Source of the DNA: Macrostomum hystrix
Taxonomy: Eukaryota > Platyhelminthes > Macrostomidae
DNA: 64,000 nt
Assembly: GCA_950097015.1 (NCBI GenBank)
Contig: CATNEN010000034.1
Coordinates: 6,838,501-6,902,500, forward strand
Direction of reading: 5' to 3'
Shown: positions 19,859 to 31,900 of the stretch, one piece after another
Position numbering within the stretch: position 1 is the first letter of the stretch
How the letters are laid out: each line of letters opens with the position of its first letter
Notes under the pieces: model-generated
What the model was told of the DNA's origin: nothing
The model's database searches: none
What the model saw: only the letters and a program-made list of their open reading frames with translations
Program-made: the position numbers and the translations under genes

Positions 19859-20704
19859 AAATATTATTAATAATATTATATTATCTTTTTCACTTATTAA
19901 CTCGGAGCTAAGCCATACTGACAGACCACGTGTAGTAGTAGTGCTAAAAGTGTAGTAGAACTTGCACAAGAGTATCCAGGTTAGGCTGTAGGAAATTGGG
20001 CCCAGTCGGCCCTCTAAACGCGCCATACATGATAACGAGAGTGTATGCATTTAGTCTGGGTTGTCTGAATGAAACTTGCAATGCTCTGCTTTCCTTGCTT
20101 TCCTGGGGCCAGCAGGTGTTGACCTTTCAAAGATGGTCTGTCTCAACAGACATGATAGGTGCCCGGGACAACAAGGAAAGGAAAGGAAAAGAAAAGATAA
20201 ACAGTGGGTGCTCAGCACTCACGCCCGCGCCGCGATTAATGTAGAATGTTTTACAGCCTAACTGAAAGGGACTAGTATTTCTCTATACTTTCCATTCTAG
20301 TCCATCTGGCACCTGAGCTGTCACGAAAACTCTCCACCCCCAGCTGATACAATTAGGGCTGGCGCAAAGCCTATAATCTATTGTCTGCAACTTGCTCTAG
20401 CCACATAATTGTCTAATTATTGTCTAACCAATAATTATCTTTGGCCTTAAGCTCGTTGCTTTGTACTTTTGCAAGAAAGTTTCATCACAGTCTATTGAAA
20501 AGCACAATTAGCTAATTTCATTGTCAAAATTTATTATTGTTTTAAATTAACGCAGAAAGCTTTCTTTTAACAGAAATAATTAAATAGAAATTGGGACAAT
20601 CTAAACCGAACAGATTCTGGAATACGCATTCAATACGGCTACAGTCCAAACAGTAAATCAGTGTTCAGTTCACTCTCTCGCGAACCAAGTGTGTGATTGT
20701 CTGC
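19859..20704. other. intergenic, no gene seen
   Basis: 3' flank of the minus-strand Ly6-type gene. Unique sequence without recognisable exons. Confidence 0.4.
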
Positions 20705-21208
20705 TCACATCCTTGAATAGACAGCAGCCAGAGCAGCCGCTGGCAGCAGCAGCAGCAGCCAGGAGGCGCCGCGCAACGACATGGCGGAGTTGCAGAGCTC
20801 TCCGCTGCAGCAGTAGACGTAGTTGCCATAGATGTCCTTGCCGGAGGTGCAGCTGCTGGCGCAGATGCGGTTCACATAGCCAGTGCTGGTGTACTTGTAT
20901 TTCTGGTGTGGTAGCCGGGTTGGCAGGTTAGCACAAGAGCCAAAGTATTCTTATCTTATACTAATTAATATTTATTATCGCTATCACTCACAGCACAATA
21001 AGTGCAGAAGTTGGATTTCGAGTTCTCGCTATTGATGAAGGTCTCACTGCAGGCTGTACAGGTGTAGCACTGATAGGAGGCCTCAGCGGTGAGCAAGGAG
21101 GCTGCGGAATTAATGAGTTAAACAAAAGTGAACTCAAAGCTGAAACAGTGAGTATTCAAATCGCGCACTCTTACCTCCGAGCACTAGAAGTAGTAGGGCG
21201 CAGTGCAT
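20705..21208 (-). CDS. Ly6/uPAR three-finger GPI-type protein A (three exons)
   Basis: Exons 21208-21175, 21101-20992 and 20902-20705 on the minus strand, with phases 1 and 0, give 113 residues. The start MHCALLLLVLG is a signal peptide. The mature domain begins ASYQCYTCTACSETF, the CxxC-type opening of Ly6 domains. It continues with FCTYCA, ICASSCTSG and YCCSGELCN, the diagnostic CC-x4-CN end of three-finger proteins. The C-terminus after CNSAM is a small-residue linker and a hydrophobic stretch (WLLLLLPAALAAV) ending YSRM, fitting a GPI-attachment signal. It is expected on the outer cell surface; ligand unknown. Its short exons were assembled by splice sites. It is divergent from a structurally matching gene at 23548. 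Confidence 0.82.
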
Positions 21209-22285
21209 TTTCGTTGACGCTATTCGTTGCTGCTGCTGCTGCCGATGCTGATTCTGCCGTTGCGGCTTGACGCAGCGCGGCTGAGCAGACTAATATACAG
21301 GCGCTTGGTTGCCATGGGCAACTGGGGTAAGAGATTGGCAGAGCGTTACAACGCCTGTGATGTTGACGAATGCCAGCGCCTATCGCTTTGGGCTGGTGAC
21401 CCACCCAGTATAAACAACAGACTCAGTCTGTCTGAGCCCCTCCATCTCCACTCCCCCCACGTGAGTTGTTTTTCAACCGATTCCACGAATTGCAATGTTG
21501 AGTTGAAAAAAAAACTGACACACTTATCAACCTGTCTACGAAGATGCATCGAATGAGTTGAGCAACTTATTTCTAGGGTTCTGCTAGACAATAGTACTCT
21601 TTTCTTGTCCATGCATGCAGCGCCAATTTCTCATTCTCTCATTAGGATGCGTGCATTTCCTTTCGAATTCGCTACGCTAACATCACTCTGCCATTTTTGT
21701 GTGGCATCGTTGAAAAAGTATTTCGAAGGCCGACTATAATTAGCGGCCCACTCGTCTGATGCACGAGTCTGAGAAATACGAATGTAAATAAGGCATCACA
21801 AGCACGCAGCTAAATTTCATGCAAACGAAAATATTTTCTGTCGCGGTAGAAACTTTTGTGCGACGAATGGCCAGCTTGTTGCCATGCAAAACTTGAGTGC
21901 GAAACGGACGAATGGGCGCCTATTAGCTTGAATTGCAGAAGCAAAGAATTCTAAGTCTCCGTGTCTCCTAGCTTACGCTCTGAAGAATGCTTTTGAGTAT
22001 ATGTCGAAAATAGGCATATTTAGTTAATGAAAAGCACGCTTGGTTAAGCTTCAACAAAATTTTTCGTTGCAATGAAAGACTACTCACCGAACACATGAAT
22101 GAGAACAGAAAAATGGTTCATCAAACAGTTTGTGTTTTACTGGGAACATGAAGATTTAAATTTAAGTTTGAAAGGTAAATTGAATTAGAAAAAATGTTGG
22201 TCAAATCGAATTTAAGCACGGGCGTAGACAGGGGGACAAGGGGCCGACCTCCTCACAGCGACCGATTCAGTGAATCCATAACCAA
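21209..22285. other. intergenic between divergent Ly6-type genes
   Basis: Holds the presumed promoter of Ly6-type gene A at its left end (a CAG-rich leader near 21225-21245). No exon recognised in the rest. Confidence 0.4.
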
Positions 22286-23345
22286 TGGTGTCGCATACAT
22301 CACAAATCCATGGTGTCACGTACTCCACAAATCCATGGTGTCGCGTACACCACAAATCCATGGTGGTGTACCCCCTATATCCATGATGTCGCGTACTCCG
22401 CAACTCCATGGTGTCGCGTACACCACAAATCCATGGTGGCGTACCAAACAAATCAACGGTGGTGTACCCCCTATATCCATGATGTCGCGTACTCCACAAC
22501 TCCATGGTGTCGCGTACACCACAAATCCATGGTGGTGTACCCCCTATATCCATGATGTCGCGTACTCCACAACTCCATGGTGTCGCGTACACCACAAATC
22601 CATGGTGGCGTACCAAACAAATCAACGGTGGTGTACCCCCTATATCCATGATGTCGCGTACTCCACAACTCCATGGTGTCGCGTACACCACAAATCCATG
22701 GTGGTGTACCCCCTAAATCCATGGTGTCGCGTACTCCACAAATCCATGGTGTCGCGTACACCACAAATCCATGGTGGTGTACCCCCTATATCCATGATGT
22801 CGCGTACTCCACAACTCCATGGTGTCGCGTACACCACAAATCCATGGTGGCGTACCAAACAAATCAACGGTGGTGTACCCCCTATATCCATGATGTCGCG
22901 TACTCCACAACTCCATGGTGTCGCGTACACCACAAATCCATGGTGGTGTACCCCCTATATCCATGATGTCGCGTACTCCACAAATCCATGGTGTCGCGTA
23001 CACCACAAATCCATGGTGGTGTACCCCCTATATCCATGATGTCGCGTACTCCACAAATCCATGGTGTCGCGTACACCACAAATCCATGGTGGTGTACCCC
23101 CTATATCCATGATGTCGCGTACTCCACAACTCCATGGTGTCGCGTACCCCACAAATCCATGGTGTCGCGTACCCCACAAATCCATGGTGTCGCGTACCCC
23201 ACAAATCCATGGTGTCGCGTACACCACAAATCCATGGTGGCGTACCAAACAAATCAATGGTGTACCCTACAAATCCGCAGTGGCGTACCCCCATAAACAT
23301 TGTGGCGAACCCCCATAAAATCCCCATTTTGATAGGTGGCGTACC
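22286..23345. repeat. 73-bp/24-bp minisatellite with CCATGG palindromes
   Basis: About 43 units of 23-25 bp (CCATGGTGTCGCGTACACCA type), organised as a 73-bp trimer that alternates with a longer form to give a 242-bp higher-order period (for example 22471 to 22713 and 22640 to 22882). Units have CCATGG and GTAC palindromic cores. Several open frames on both strands, including one of 281 codons, are artefacts of the repeat. Confidence 0.9.
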
Positions 23346-23547
23346 CATCTAAACTTCTGAACTAAACTTCTAAATTTGGCCTTCAATTTCGAACAGTGAT
23401 TTGCATTCTCAGCACCTAAAAACCTTATAAAACCATCTTATAGGACTTCACAAACATGTCGCATAGTAGACGAACTGGGCGAACAGTGTGACAAGACTGA
23501 ACACGCTGTCACCGCGGTAAAGCTGCCAAGACTGCTGAAGACTGGCA

Positions 23548-24450
23548 ATGCATGGCACTGTCGCCCTGCTTCTGCTGGCCATCGGAGGTGAGAATCGGCC
23601 TGCATAATTGTGGAACTGCGTTCCAAATTATTTAAAATGGTATTTAAAGGGCCCACATTTATTTATTTTATTTTCAGTATTTTTATTTCTGTATCAAAAT
23701 ATTCAACTAATCGCTATGAAATTTTCATAGATTCTCGTCGTGGTGTCAAGTGGCAAAAACCACTAAAATAGGCATCATTTTTCTGCTTCTGCTCCCTTAA
23801 CAATGTCAATCAGTCGTAGAGTAGAAGGATGGGAAACTACGTTTCTTAGAAACGTTTTTCGCGAAAACCAGCCTTCAATTTTTTTCTAAGAAACGTAGTT
23901 TTCACTCTTTTTACTCCTAGTGGCCCTTGCTTTCCCCAGGGGGAATAGTGTCCTTGAGCTCGAAAAGTCCGCGGCGAGGCCACATTCACGTGGGGCGAAG
24001 TCGCAACCTTTTTTCGGTTCTCACAAGACACAAGATTTGTTATACGAAAGCTCCCATTCTGAAATTCTTAAACTGTTTCCTCAGCTGCCACCGTCAGTAG
24101 GGCCGATGGAATGAGCTGTTATTACTGCCTTAAGTGTAGCGACAGCTTCAAATCAGACGAGGCAACCGTTTTAACATCGTGCACTGCGTGTGGGGTGAGT
24201 GCCAAAGTTATCTTTCCATACATCGATAAGCCGCAGATAGGACTTGTATCCCTGATTTCAGAAGAGCAAAATTGGCAGCCTGATCAGTCGCCAGTGCCTG
24301 AATTTCTGCATCCCGGCCACAGACTCCAAAGGCAACGGGCAGTACTGCTGCTCCGGGGACTTCTGCAACTCGGCCATGCGACTGTACTCCGTCTCCTACG
24401 CGCTGCTGCTGCTGCTCAGCGTTCTCGCTGTCACCTGCCCCAGACTCTGA
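23548..24450 (+). CDS. Ly6/uPAR three-finger GPI-type protein B (three exons)
   Basis: Exons 23548-23587, 24085-24194 and 24262-24450, phases 1 and 0, give 112 residues. The intron phases and the 110-bp middle exon match Ly6-type gene A exactly. Signal peptide MHGTVALLLLAIG; domain MSCYYCLKCSDSF, then SCTACG, then RQCLNFCIPATDS, then QYCCSGDFCNSAM. A hydrophobic C-terminal segment (YALLLLLSVLAV) ends CPRL, suggesting GPI anchoring. The first intron holds a 68-bp inverted-repeat element and a SINE B fragment. It is a tandem-inverted paralogue of gene A; ligand unknown. Confidence 0.82.
23680..23740 (-). repeat. dispersed repeat D, degraded copy
   Basis: Inverted: its reverse complement has ATAGCGATTAGTTGAATATT followed by TTGATACAGAAATA, similar to repeat D. 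Lies in intron 1 of Ly6-type gene B. Confidence 0.35.
23834..23901. mobile_element. 68-bp MITE-like inverted repeat
   Basis: AAACTACGTTTCTTAGAAA (23834-23852) and its perfect 19-bp reverse complement (23883-23901) flank a 30-bp centre. The inner end of each arm is the palindrome TTTCTWAGAAA. No transposase; resembles a minimal foldback or MITE element inside a Ly6 intron. Confidence 0.55.
23950..24005 (+). mobile_element. SINE family B, head fragment
   Basis: CCTTGAGCTCGAAAAGTCCG followed by CGGCGAGGCCACATTCACGT matches the B-box region of the copy at 24495-24540. It is only about 55 bp long. Confidence 0.45.
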
Positions 24451-24461
24451 TTGCCTTTCTT

Positions 24462-24800
24462 AGTGGTCGGCAGCTAGCCGATCCGCACAATGTTCCTAAG
24501 CTCGATTCCGCGGCGAGGCCACATTTATTTGGGGGCTAATTTTTCGTGCAATTTACGCCCTTGATGGCCAAACTCTAAGGCACAGTGAGAGTGTACACTG
24601 CCTGACGATGAGAAGAAAGTCAGGGCAGATGTACACACCTGTGTGAGCGTGTGCCTGCGTACAGTATCTGTGTGCGTGTGTGCTCAGGAGTCAGCTTAAT
24701 GGGCAGAATTGCCTCCTCGCTGGCTGCGGGTCTAGTGTCACCAAATGATGTGCCTTTGCCCACAGCCCTCCTCTGATTATAATTATTTTTATCCGATCCA
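24462..24800 (+). mobile_element. tRNA-derived SINE, family B, near full length
   Basis: Starts about 12 bp after the stop codon of Ly6-type gene B. Head GTGGTCGGCAGCTAGCC with B-box AAGCTCGATTCCGCG. The body carries GTGAGAGTGTACACTGCCTG, AAGTCAGGGCAGATGTACAC and GCCTCCTCGCTGGCTGCGGG, and the end is GATGTGCCTTTGCCCACAGC plus CCTCC, followed by a TTATAATTATTTTTA tail. It probably supplies part of the Ly6 gene's 3' UTR. Confidence 0.7.
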
Positions 24801-24889
24801 CAATGGTCCATCTCTTCCGCGTGTCATATCACCTTTTAGCTAGTCACCACTACCTTCTCATCACTCCGAGTCTCCCGTTTCATTTCTCC

Positions 24890-27800
24890 CTGTCTAGTCC
24901 ATCCCGTTTCATTTCTCCCTGTCTAGTCTATCCCGTCTCATTTCTCATTGTCTAGTCCATCCCGTTTCATTTCTCCCTGTCTAGTCTATCCCGTCTCATT
25001 TCTCCCTGTCTAGTCTATCCCGTCTCATTTCTCCCTGTCTAGTCTATCCCGTTTCATTTCTCCCTGTCTAGTCTATCCCGTCTCATTTCTCCCTGTCTAG
25101 TCTATCCCGTTTCATTTCTCCCTGTCTAGTCCTTTCCGTCTCATTCTCCCTGTCTAGTCCATCCAGTCTCATTTCTCCCTGTCTAGTCCATCCAGTCTCA
25201 TTTCTCCCTGTCTAGTCCATCCAGTCTCATTTCTCCCTGTCTAGTCCATCCAGTCTCATCTCTCCCTGTCTAGTCCATCCAGTCTCATCTCTCCCTGTCT
25301 AGTCCATCCAGTCTCATTTCTCCCTGTCTAGTCCATCCAGTCTCATTTCTCCCTGTCTAGTCCATCCAGTCTCATTTCTCCCTGTCTAGTCCATCCAGTC
25401 TCATTTCTCCCTGTCTAGTCCATCCAGTCTCATTTCTCCCTGTCTAGTCCATCCAGTCTCATTTCTCCCTGTCTAGTCTATCCTGTCTCATTTCTCCCTG
25501 TCTAGTCTATCCCGTTTCATTTCTCCCTGTCTAGTCTATCCAGTCTCATCTCTCCCTGTCTAGTCCATAGTCTCATTTCTCCCTATCTAGTCCATCCAGT
25601 CTCATTTCTCCCTGTCTAGTCCATCGTCTCATCTCTCCCTGTCTAGTCCATCGTCTCATCTCTCCCTGTCTAGTCCATCGTGTCATCTCTCCCTGTCTAG
25701 TCCATCGTCTCATCTCTCCCTGTCTAGTCCATCGTCTCATCTCTCCCTGTCTAGTCCATCGTCTCATTTCTCCCTGTCTAGTCCATCCCGTCTCATTTCT
25801 CCCTGTCTAGTCCATCCAGTCTCATCTCTCCCTGTCTAGTCCATCGTCTCATCTCTCCCTGTCTAGTCCATCGTCTCATTTCTCCCTGTCTAGTCCATCC
25901 CGTCTCATTTCTCCCTGTCTAGTCCATCCAGTCTCATCTCTCCCTGTCTAGTCCATCCCGTCTCATTTCTCCCTGTCTAGTCCATCCAGTCTCATCTCTC
26001 CCTGTCTAGTCCATCCCGTCTCATTCTCCCTGTCTAGTCCATCCAGTCTCATTTCTCCCTGTCTAGTCCATCGTCTCATTTCTCCCTGTCTAGTCCATCC
26101 AGTCTCATTTCTCCCTGTCTAGTCCATCCAGTCTCATTTCTCCCTGTCTAGTCCATCGTCTCATTTCTCCCTGTCTAGTCCATCCAGTCTCATTTCTCCC
26201 TGTCTAGTCCATCCAGTCTCATTTCTCCCTGTCTAGTCCTTTCCGTCTCATTCTCCCTGTCTAGTCCATCCAGTCTCATTTCTCCCTGTCTAGTCCATCC
26301 AGTCTCATCTCTCCCTGTCTAGTCCATCCAGTCTCATTTCTCCCTGTCTAGTCCTTTCCGTCTCATTCTCCCTGACTAGTCCATCCAGTCTCATTTCTCC
26401 CTGTCTAGTCCATCCAGTCTCATTTCTCCCTGTCTAGTCCATCCAGTCTCATTTCTCCCTGTCTAGTCCTTTCCGTCTCATTCTCCCTGTCTAGTCCATC
26501 CAGTCTCATTTCTCCCTGTCTAGTCCATCCAGTCTCATTTCTCCCTGTCTAGTCCATCCAGTCTCATTTCTCCCTGTCTAGTCCATCCAGTCTCATTTCT
26601 CCCTGTCTAGTCCATCCAGTCTCATTTCTCCCTGTCTAGTCTATCCAGTCTCATTTCTCCCTGTCTAGTCTATCCCGTTTCATTTCTCCCTGTCTAGTCT
26701 ATCCAGTCTCATCTCTCCCTGTCTAGTCCATAGTCTCATTTCTCCCTATCTAGTCCATCCAGTCTCATTTCTCCCTGTCTAGTCCATCGTCTCATCTCTC
26801 CCTGTCTAGTCCATCGTCTCATCTCTCCCTGTCTAGTCCATCGTCTCATCTCTCCCTGTCTAGTCCATCGTCTCATCTCTCCCTGTCTAGTCCATCGTCT
26901 CATCTCTCCCTGTCTAGTCCATCGTCTCATTTCTCCCTGTCTAGTCCATCCCGTCTCATTTCTCCCTGTCTAGTCCATCCAGTCTCATCTCTCCCTGTCT
27001 AGTCCATCGTCTCATCTCTCCCTGTCTAGTCCATCGTCTCATTTCTCCCTGTCTAGTCCATCCCGTCTCATTTCTCCCTGTCTAGTCCATCCAGTCTCAT
27101 CTCTCCCTGTCTAGTCCATCCCGTCTCATTCTCCCTGTCTAGTCCATCCAGTCTCATTTCTCCCTGTCTAGTCCATCGTCTCATTTCTCCCTGTCTAGTC
27201 CATCCAGTCTCATTTCTCCCTGTCTAGTCCATCCAGTCTCATTTCTCCCTGTCTAGTCCATCCAGTCTCATTTCTCCCTGTCTAGTCTATCCAGTCTCAT
27301 TTCTCCCTGTCTAGTCTATCCCGTTTCATTTCTCCCTGTCTAGTCTATCCAGTCTCATCTCTCCCTGTCTAGTCCATAGTCTCATTTCTCCCTATCTAGT
27401 CCATCCAGTCTCATTTCTCCCTGTCTAGTCCATCGTCTCATCTCTCCCTGTCTAGTCCATCGTCTCATCTCTCCCTGTCTAGTCCATCGTCTCATCTCTC
27501 CCTGTCTAGTCCATCGTCTCATCTCTCCCTGTCTAGTCCATCGTCTCATCTCTCCCTGTCTAGTCCATCGTCTCATTTCTCCCTGTCTAGTCCATCCCGT
27601 CTCATTTCTCCCTGTCTAGTCCATCCAGTCTCATCTCTCCCTGTCTAGTCCATCGTCTCATCTCTCCCTGTCTAGTCCATCGTCTCATTTCTCCCTGTCT
27701 AGTCCATCCCGTCTCATTTCTCCCTGTCTAGTCCATCCAGTCTCATCTCTCCCTGTCTAGTCCATCGTCTCATCTCTCCCTGTCTAGTCCATCGTCTCAT

Positions 27801-28823
27801 TTCTCCCTGTCTAGTCCATCCCGTCTCATTTCTCCCTGTCTAGTCCATCCAGTCTCATTTCTCCCTGTCTAGTCCTTTCCGTCTCATTCTCCCTGTCTAG
27901 TCCATCCAGTCTCATTTCTCCCTGTCTAGTCCATCCAGTCTCATTTCTCCCTGTCTAGTCCATCCAGTCTCATTTCTCCCTGTCTAGTCCATCGTCTCAT
28001 TTCTCCCTGTCTAGTCCATCCAGTCTCATTTCTCCCTGTCTAGTCCATCCAGTCTCATTTCTCCCTGTCTAGTCCATCCAGTCTCATCTCTCCCTGTCTA
28101 GTCCATCGTCTCATCTCTCCCTGTCTAGTCCATCGTCTCATTTCTCCCTGTCTAGTCCATCCAGTCTCATTTCTCCCTGTCTAGTCCATCCAGTCTCATT
28201 TCTCCCTGTCTAGTCCTTTCCGTCTCATTCTCCCTGACTAGTCCATCCAGTCTCATTTCTCCCTGTCTAGTCCATCCAGTCTCATTTCTCCCTGTCTAGT
28301 CCTTTCCGTCTCATTCTCCCTGTCTAGTCCATCCAGTCTCATTTCTCCCTGTCTAGTCCATCCAGTCTCATTTCTCCCTGTCTAGTCCATCCAGTCTCAT
28401 TTCTCCCTGTCTAGTCCATCCAGTCTCATTTCTCCCTGTCTAGTCCATCCAGTCTCATTTCTCCCTGTCTAGTCCATCCAGTCTCATTTCTCCCTGTCTA
28501 GTCCATCCAGTCTCATTTCTCCCTGTCTAGTCCATCCAGTCTCATTTCTCCCTGTCTAGTCCATCCAGTCTCATTTCTCCCTGTCTAGTCCATCCAGTCT
28601 CATTTCTCCCTGTCTAGTCCTTTCCGTCTCATTCTCCCTGTCTAGTCCATCCAGTCTCATTTCTCCCTGTCTAGTCCATCCAGTCTCATTTCTCCCTGTC
28701 TAGTCCTTTCCGTCTCATTCTCCCTGTCTAGTCCATCTAGTCTCATTTCTCCCTGTCTAGTCCATCCAGTCTCATTTCTCCCTGTCTAGTCCATCCAGTC
28801 TCATTTCTCCCTGTCTAGTCCAA
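24890..28823. repeat. 27-29 bp minisatellite, 3.9 kb, with higher-order repeats
   Basis: About 140 tandem units of three length classes: 29 bp (with CCATCCAGTCTCATTTCTCC), 27 bp (with CCATCGTCTCATCTCTCC) and 28 bp (with CCTTTCCGTCTCATTCTCCC), all ending CTGTCTAG. Clusters of variants recur: the stretch starting with the rare CCCTATCTAG variant is at about 25583, 26746 and 27392, spacings of about 1163 and 646 bp. The plus-strand unit contains TTTCTCCCTGTCTAG, like a 3' splice site. Open frames in it are not genes. Confidence 0.95.
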
Positions 28824-28999
28824 TAGTGTTGTTTATTTTTTGCGGCAATTAGCTCGTATTTACTTTTTTACACTGTCTAGTCTGCACCAGCGACAAAATT
28901 TTTTAATACACGACTTTTCTACTACTTCTATTGAAAAAATGCATTAGTATTTTATTCTCACGAGCCTTTTGATTTCTTAGGGTCGTTACTCATGTTTAA

Positions 29000-31900
29000 G
29001 TGATTGATTGATTGATTGATTGATTGAGTGAGTGAGTGAGTGTGTGAGTGATTGATTGAGTGAGTGAGTGATTGTGTGATTGATTGATTAAGTGAGCGAG
29101 TGAGTGTGTGAGTGATTGATTGAGTGAATGAGTGAGTGAGTGAGTGTGTGAGTGATTGATTGAGTGAGTGAGTGAGTGAGTGAGTGATTGATTGATTGAG
29201 TGAGTGAGTGAGTGAGTGTGTGAGTGATTGATTGAGTGAGTGAGTGAGTGAGTGAGTGAGTGATTGATTGAGTGAGTGATTGATTGAGTGAGTGAGTGAG
29301 TGAGTGAGTGAGTGTGTGAGTGATTGATTGAGTGAGTGATTGATTGAGTGAGTGAGTGAGTGAGTGTGTGAGTGATTGAGTGAGTGAGTGAGTGAGTGTG
29401 TGAGTGATTGAGTGAGTGAGTGAGTGTGTGAGTGATTGAGTGAGTGAGTGAGTGAGTGTGTGAGTGATTGAGTGAGTGAGTGAGTGAGTGAGTGAGTGCG
29501 TGAGTGATTGATTAAGTGAGTTAGTGAGTGTGTGAGTGATTGATTGATTGAGTGAGTGAGTGAGTGTGTGAGTGAGTGAGTGAGTGAGTGTGTGAGTGAT
29601 TGATTGAGTGAGTGATTGAGTGAGTGAGTGAGTGAGTGAGTGTGTGAGTGATTGATTGAGTGAGTGAGTGAGTGTGTGAGTGATTGAGTGAGTGAGTGAG
29701 TGATTGATTGAGTGAGTGAGTGAGTGAGTGAGTGATTGATTGATTGAGTGAGTGAGTGAGTGAGTGTGTGAGTGATTGATTGAGTGAGTGAGTGAGTGAG
29801 TGAGTGAGTGATTGATTGAGTGAGTGATTGAGTGAGTGAGTGAGTGAGTGAGTGTGTGAGTGATTGATTGAGTGAGTGATTGATTGAGTGAGTGAGTGAG
29901 TGAGTGTGTGAGTGATTGAGTGAGTGAGTGAGTGAGTGTGTGAGTGATTGAGTGAGTGAGTGAGTGTGTGAGTGATTGAGTGAGTGAGTGAGTGAGTGTG
30001 TGAGTGATTGAGTGAGTGAGTGAGTGTGTGAGTGATTGAGTGAGTGAGTGAGTGAGTGTGTGAGTGATTGAGTGAGTGAGTGAGTGAGTGAGTGAGTGCG
30101 TGAGTGATTGATTAAGTGAGTTAGTGAGTGTGTGAGTGATTGATTGATTGAGTGAGTGAGTGAGTGTGTGAGTGAGTGAGTGAGTGAGTGTGTGAGTGAT
30201 TGATTGAGTGAGTGATTGAGTGAGTGAGTGAGTGAGTGAGTGTGTGAGTGATTGATTAAGTGAGTTAGTGAGTGTGTGAGTGATTGATTGATTGAGTGAG
30301 TGAGTGAGTGTGTGAGTGAGTGAGTGAGTGAGTGTGTGAGTGATTGATTGAGTGAGTGATTGAGTGAGTGAGTGAGTGAGTGAGTGTGTGAGTGATTGAT
30401 TGAGTGAGTGAGTGAGTGTGTGAGTGATTGAGTGAGTGAGTGAGTGATTGATTGAGTGAGTGAGTGAGTGAGTGTGTGAGTGATTGATTGAGTGAGTGAG
30501 TGAGTGAGTGAGTGAGTGATTGATTGAGTGAGTGATTGATTGAGTGAGTGAGTGAGTGAGTGAGTGTGTGAGTGATTGATTGAGTGAGTGAGTGATTGAG
30601 TGAGTGAGTGAGTGAGTGTGTGAGTGATTGAGTGAGTGAGTGAGTGTGTGAGTGATTGAGTGAGTGAGTGAGTGAGTGTGTGAGTGATTGAGTGAGTGAG
30701 TGAGTGAGTGAGTGAGTGCGTGAGTGATTGATTAAGTGAGTTAGTGAGTGTGTGAGTGATTGATTGATTGAGTGAGTGAGTGAGTGTGTGAGTGAGTGAG
30801 TGAGTGAGTGTGTGAGTGATTGATTGAGTGAGTGATTGAGTGAGTGAGTGAGTGAGTGAGTGTGTGAGTGATTGATTGAGTGAGTGAGTGAGTGTGTGAG
30901 TGATTGAGTGAGTGAGTGAGTGATTGATTGAGTGAGTGAGTGAGTGAGTGAGTGATTGATTGATTGAGTGAGTGAGTGAGTGAGTGTGTGAGTGATTGAT
31001 TGAGTGAGTGAGTGAGTGAGTGAGTGAGTGATTGATTGAGTGAGTGATTGAGTGAGTGAGTGAGTGAGTGAGTGTGTGAGTGATTGATTGAGTGAGTGAT
31101 TGATTGAGTGAGTGAGTGAGTGAGTGTGTGAGTGATTGAGTGAGTGAGTGAGTGAGTGTGTGAGTGATTGAGTGAGTGAGTGAGTGTGTGAGTGATTGAG
31201 TGAGTGAGTGAGTGAGTGTGTGAGTGATTGAGTGAGTGAGTGAGTGTGTGAGTGATTGAGTGAGTGAGTGAGTGAGTGTGTGAGTGATTGAGTGAGTGAG
31301 TGAGTGAGTGAGTGAGTGCGTGAGTGATTGATTAAGTGAGTTAGTGAGTGTGTGAGTGATTGATTGATTGAGTGAGTGAGTGAGTGTGTGAGTGAGTGAG
31401 TGAGTGAGTGTGTGAGTGATTGATTGAGTGAGTGATTGAGTGAGTGAGTGAGTGAGTGAGTGTGTGAGTGATTGATTAAGTGAGTTAGTGAGTGTGTGAG
31501 TGATTGATTGATTGAGTGAGTGAGTGAGTGTGTGAGTGAGTGAGTGAGTGAGTGTGTGAGTGATTGATTGAGTGAGTGATTGAGTGAGTGAGTGAGTGAG
31601 TGAGTGTGTGAGTGATTGATTGAGTGAGTGAGTGAGTGTGTGAGTGATTGAGTGAGTGAGTGAGTGATTGATTGAGTGAGTGAGTGAGTGAGTGTGTGAG
31701 TGAGTGAGTGAGTGAGTGTGTGAGTGATTGATTGAGTGAGTGATTGAGTGAGTGAGTGAGTGAGTGAGTGTGTGAGTGATTGATTGAGTGAGTGAGTGAG
31801 TGTGTGAGTGATTGAGTGAGTGAGTGAGTGATTGATTGAGTGAGTGAGTGAGTGAGTGAGTGATTGATTGATTGAGTGAGTGAGTGAGTGAGTGTGTGAG

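Noticed and set aside
22194-23296. 281-codon open frame and many others on both strands
   Set aside because: Pure minisatellite; openness in several frames on both strands at once shows no coding constraint.
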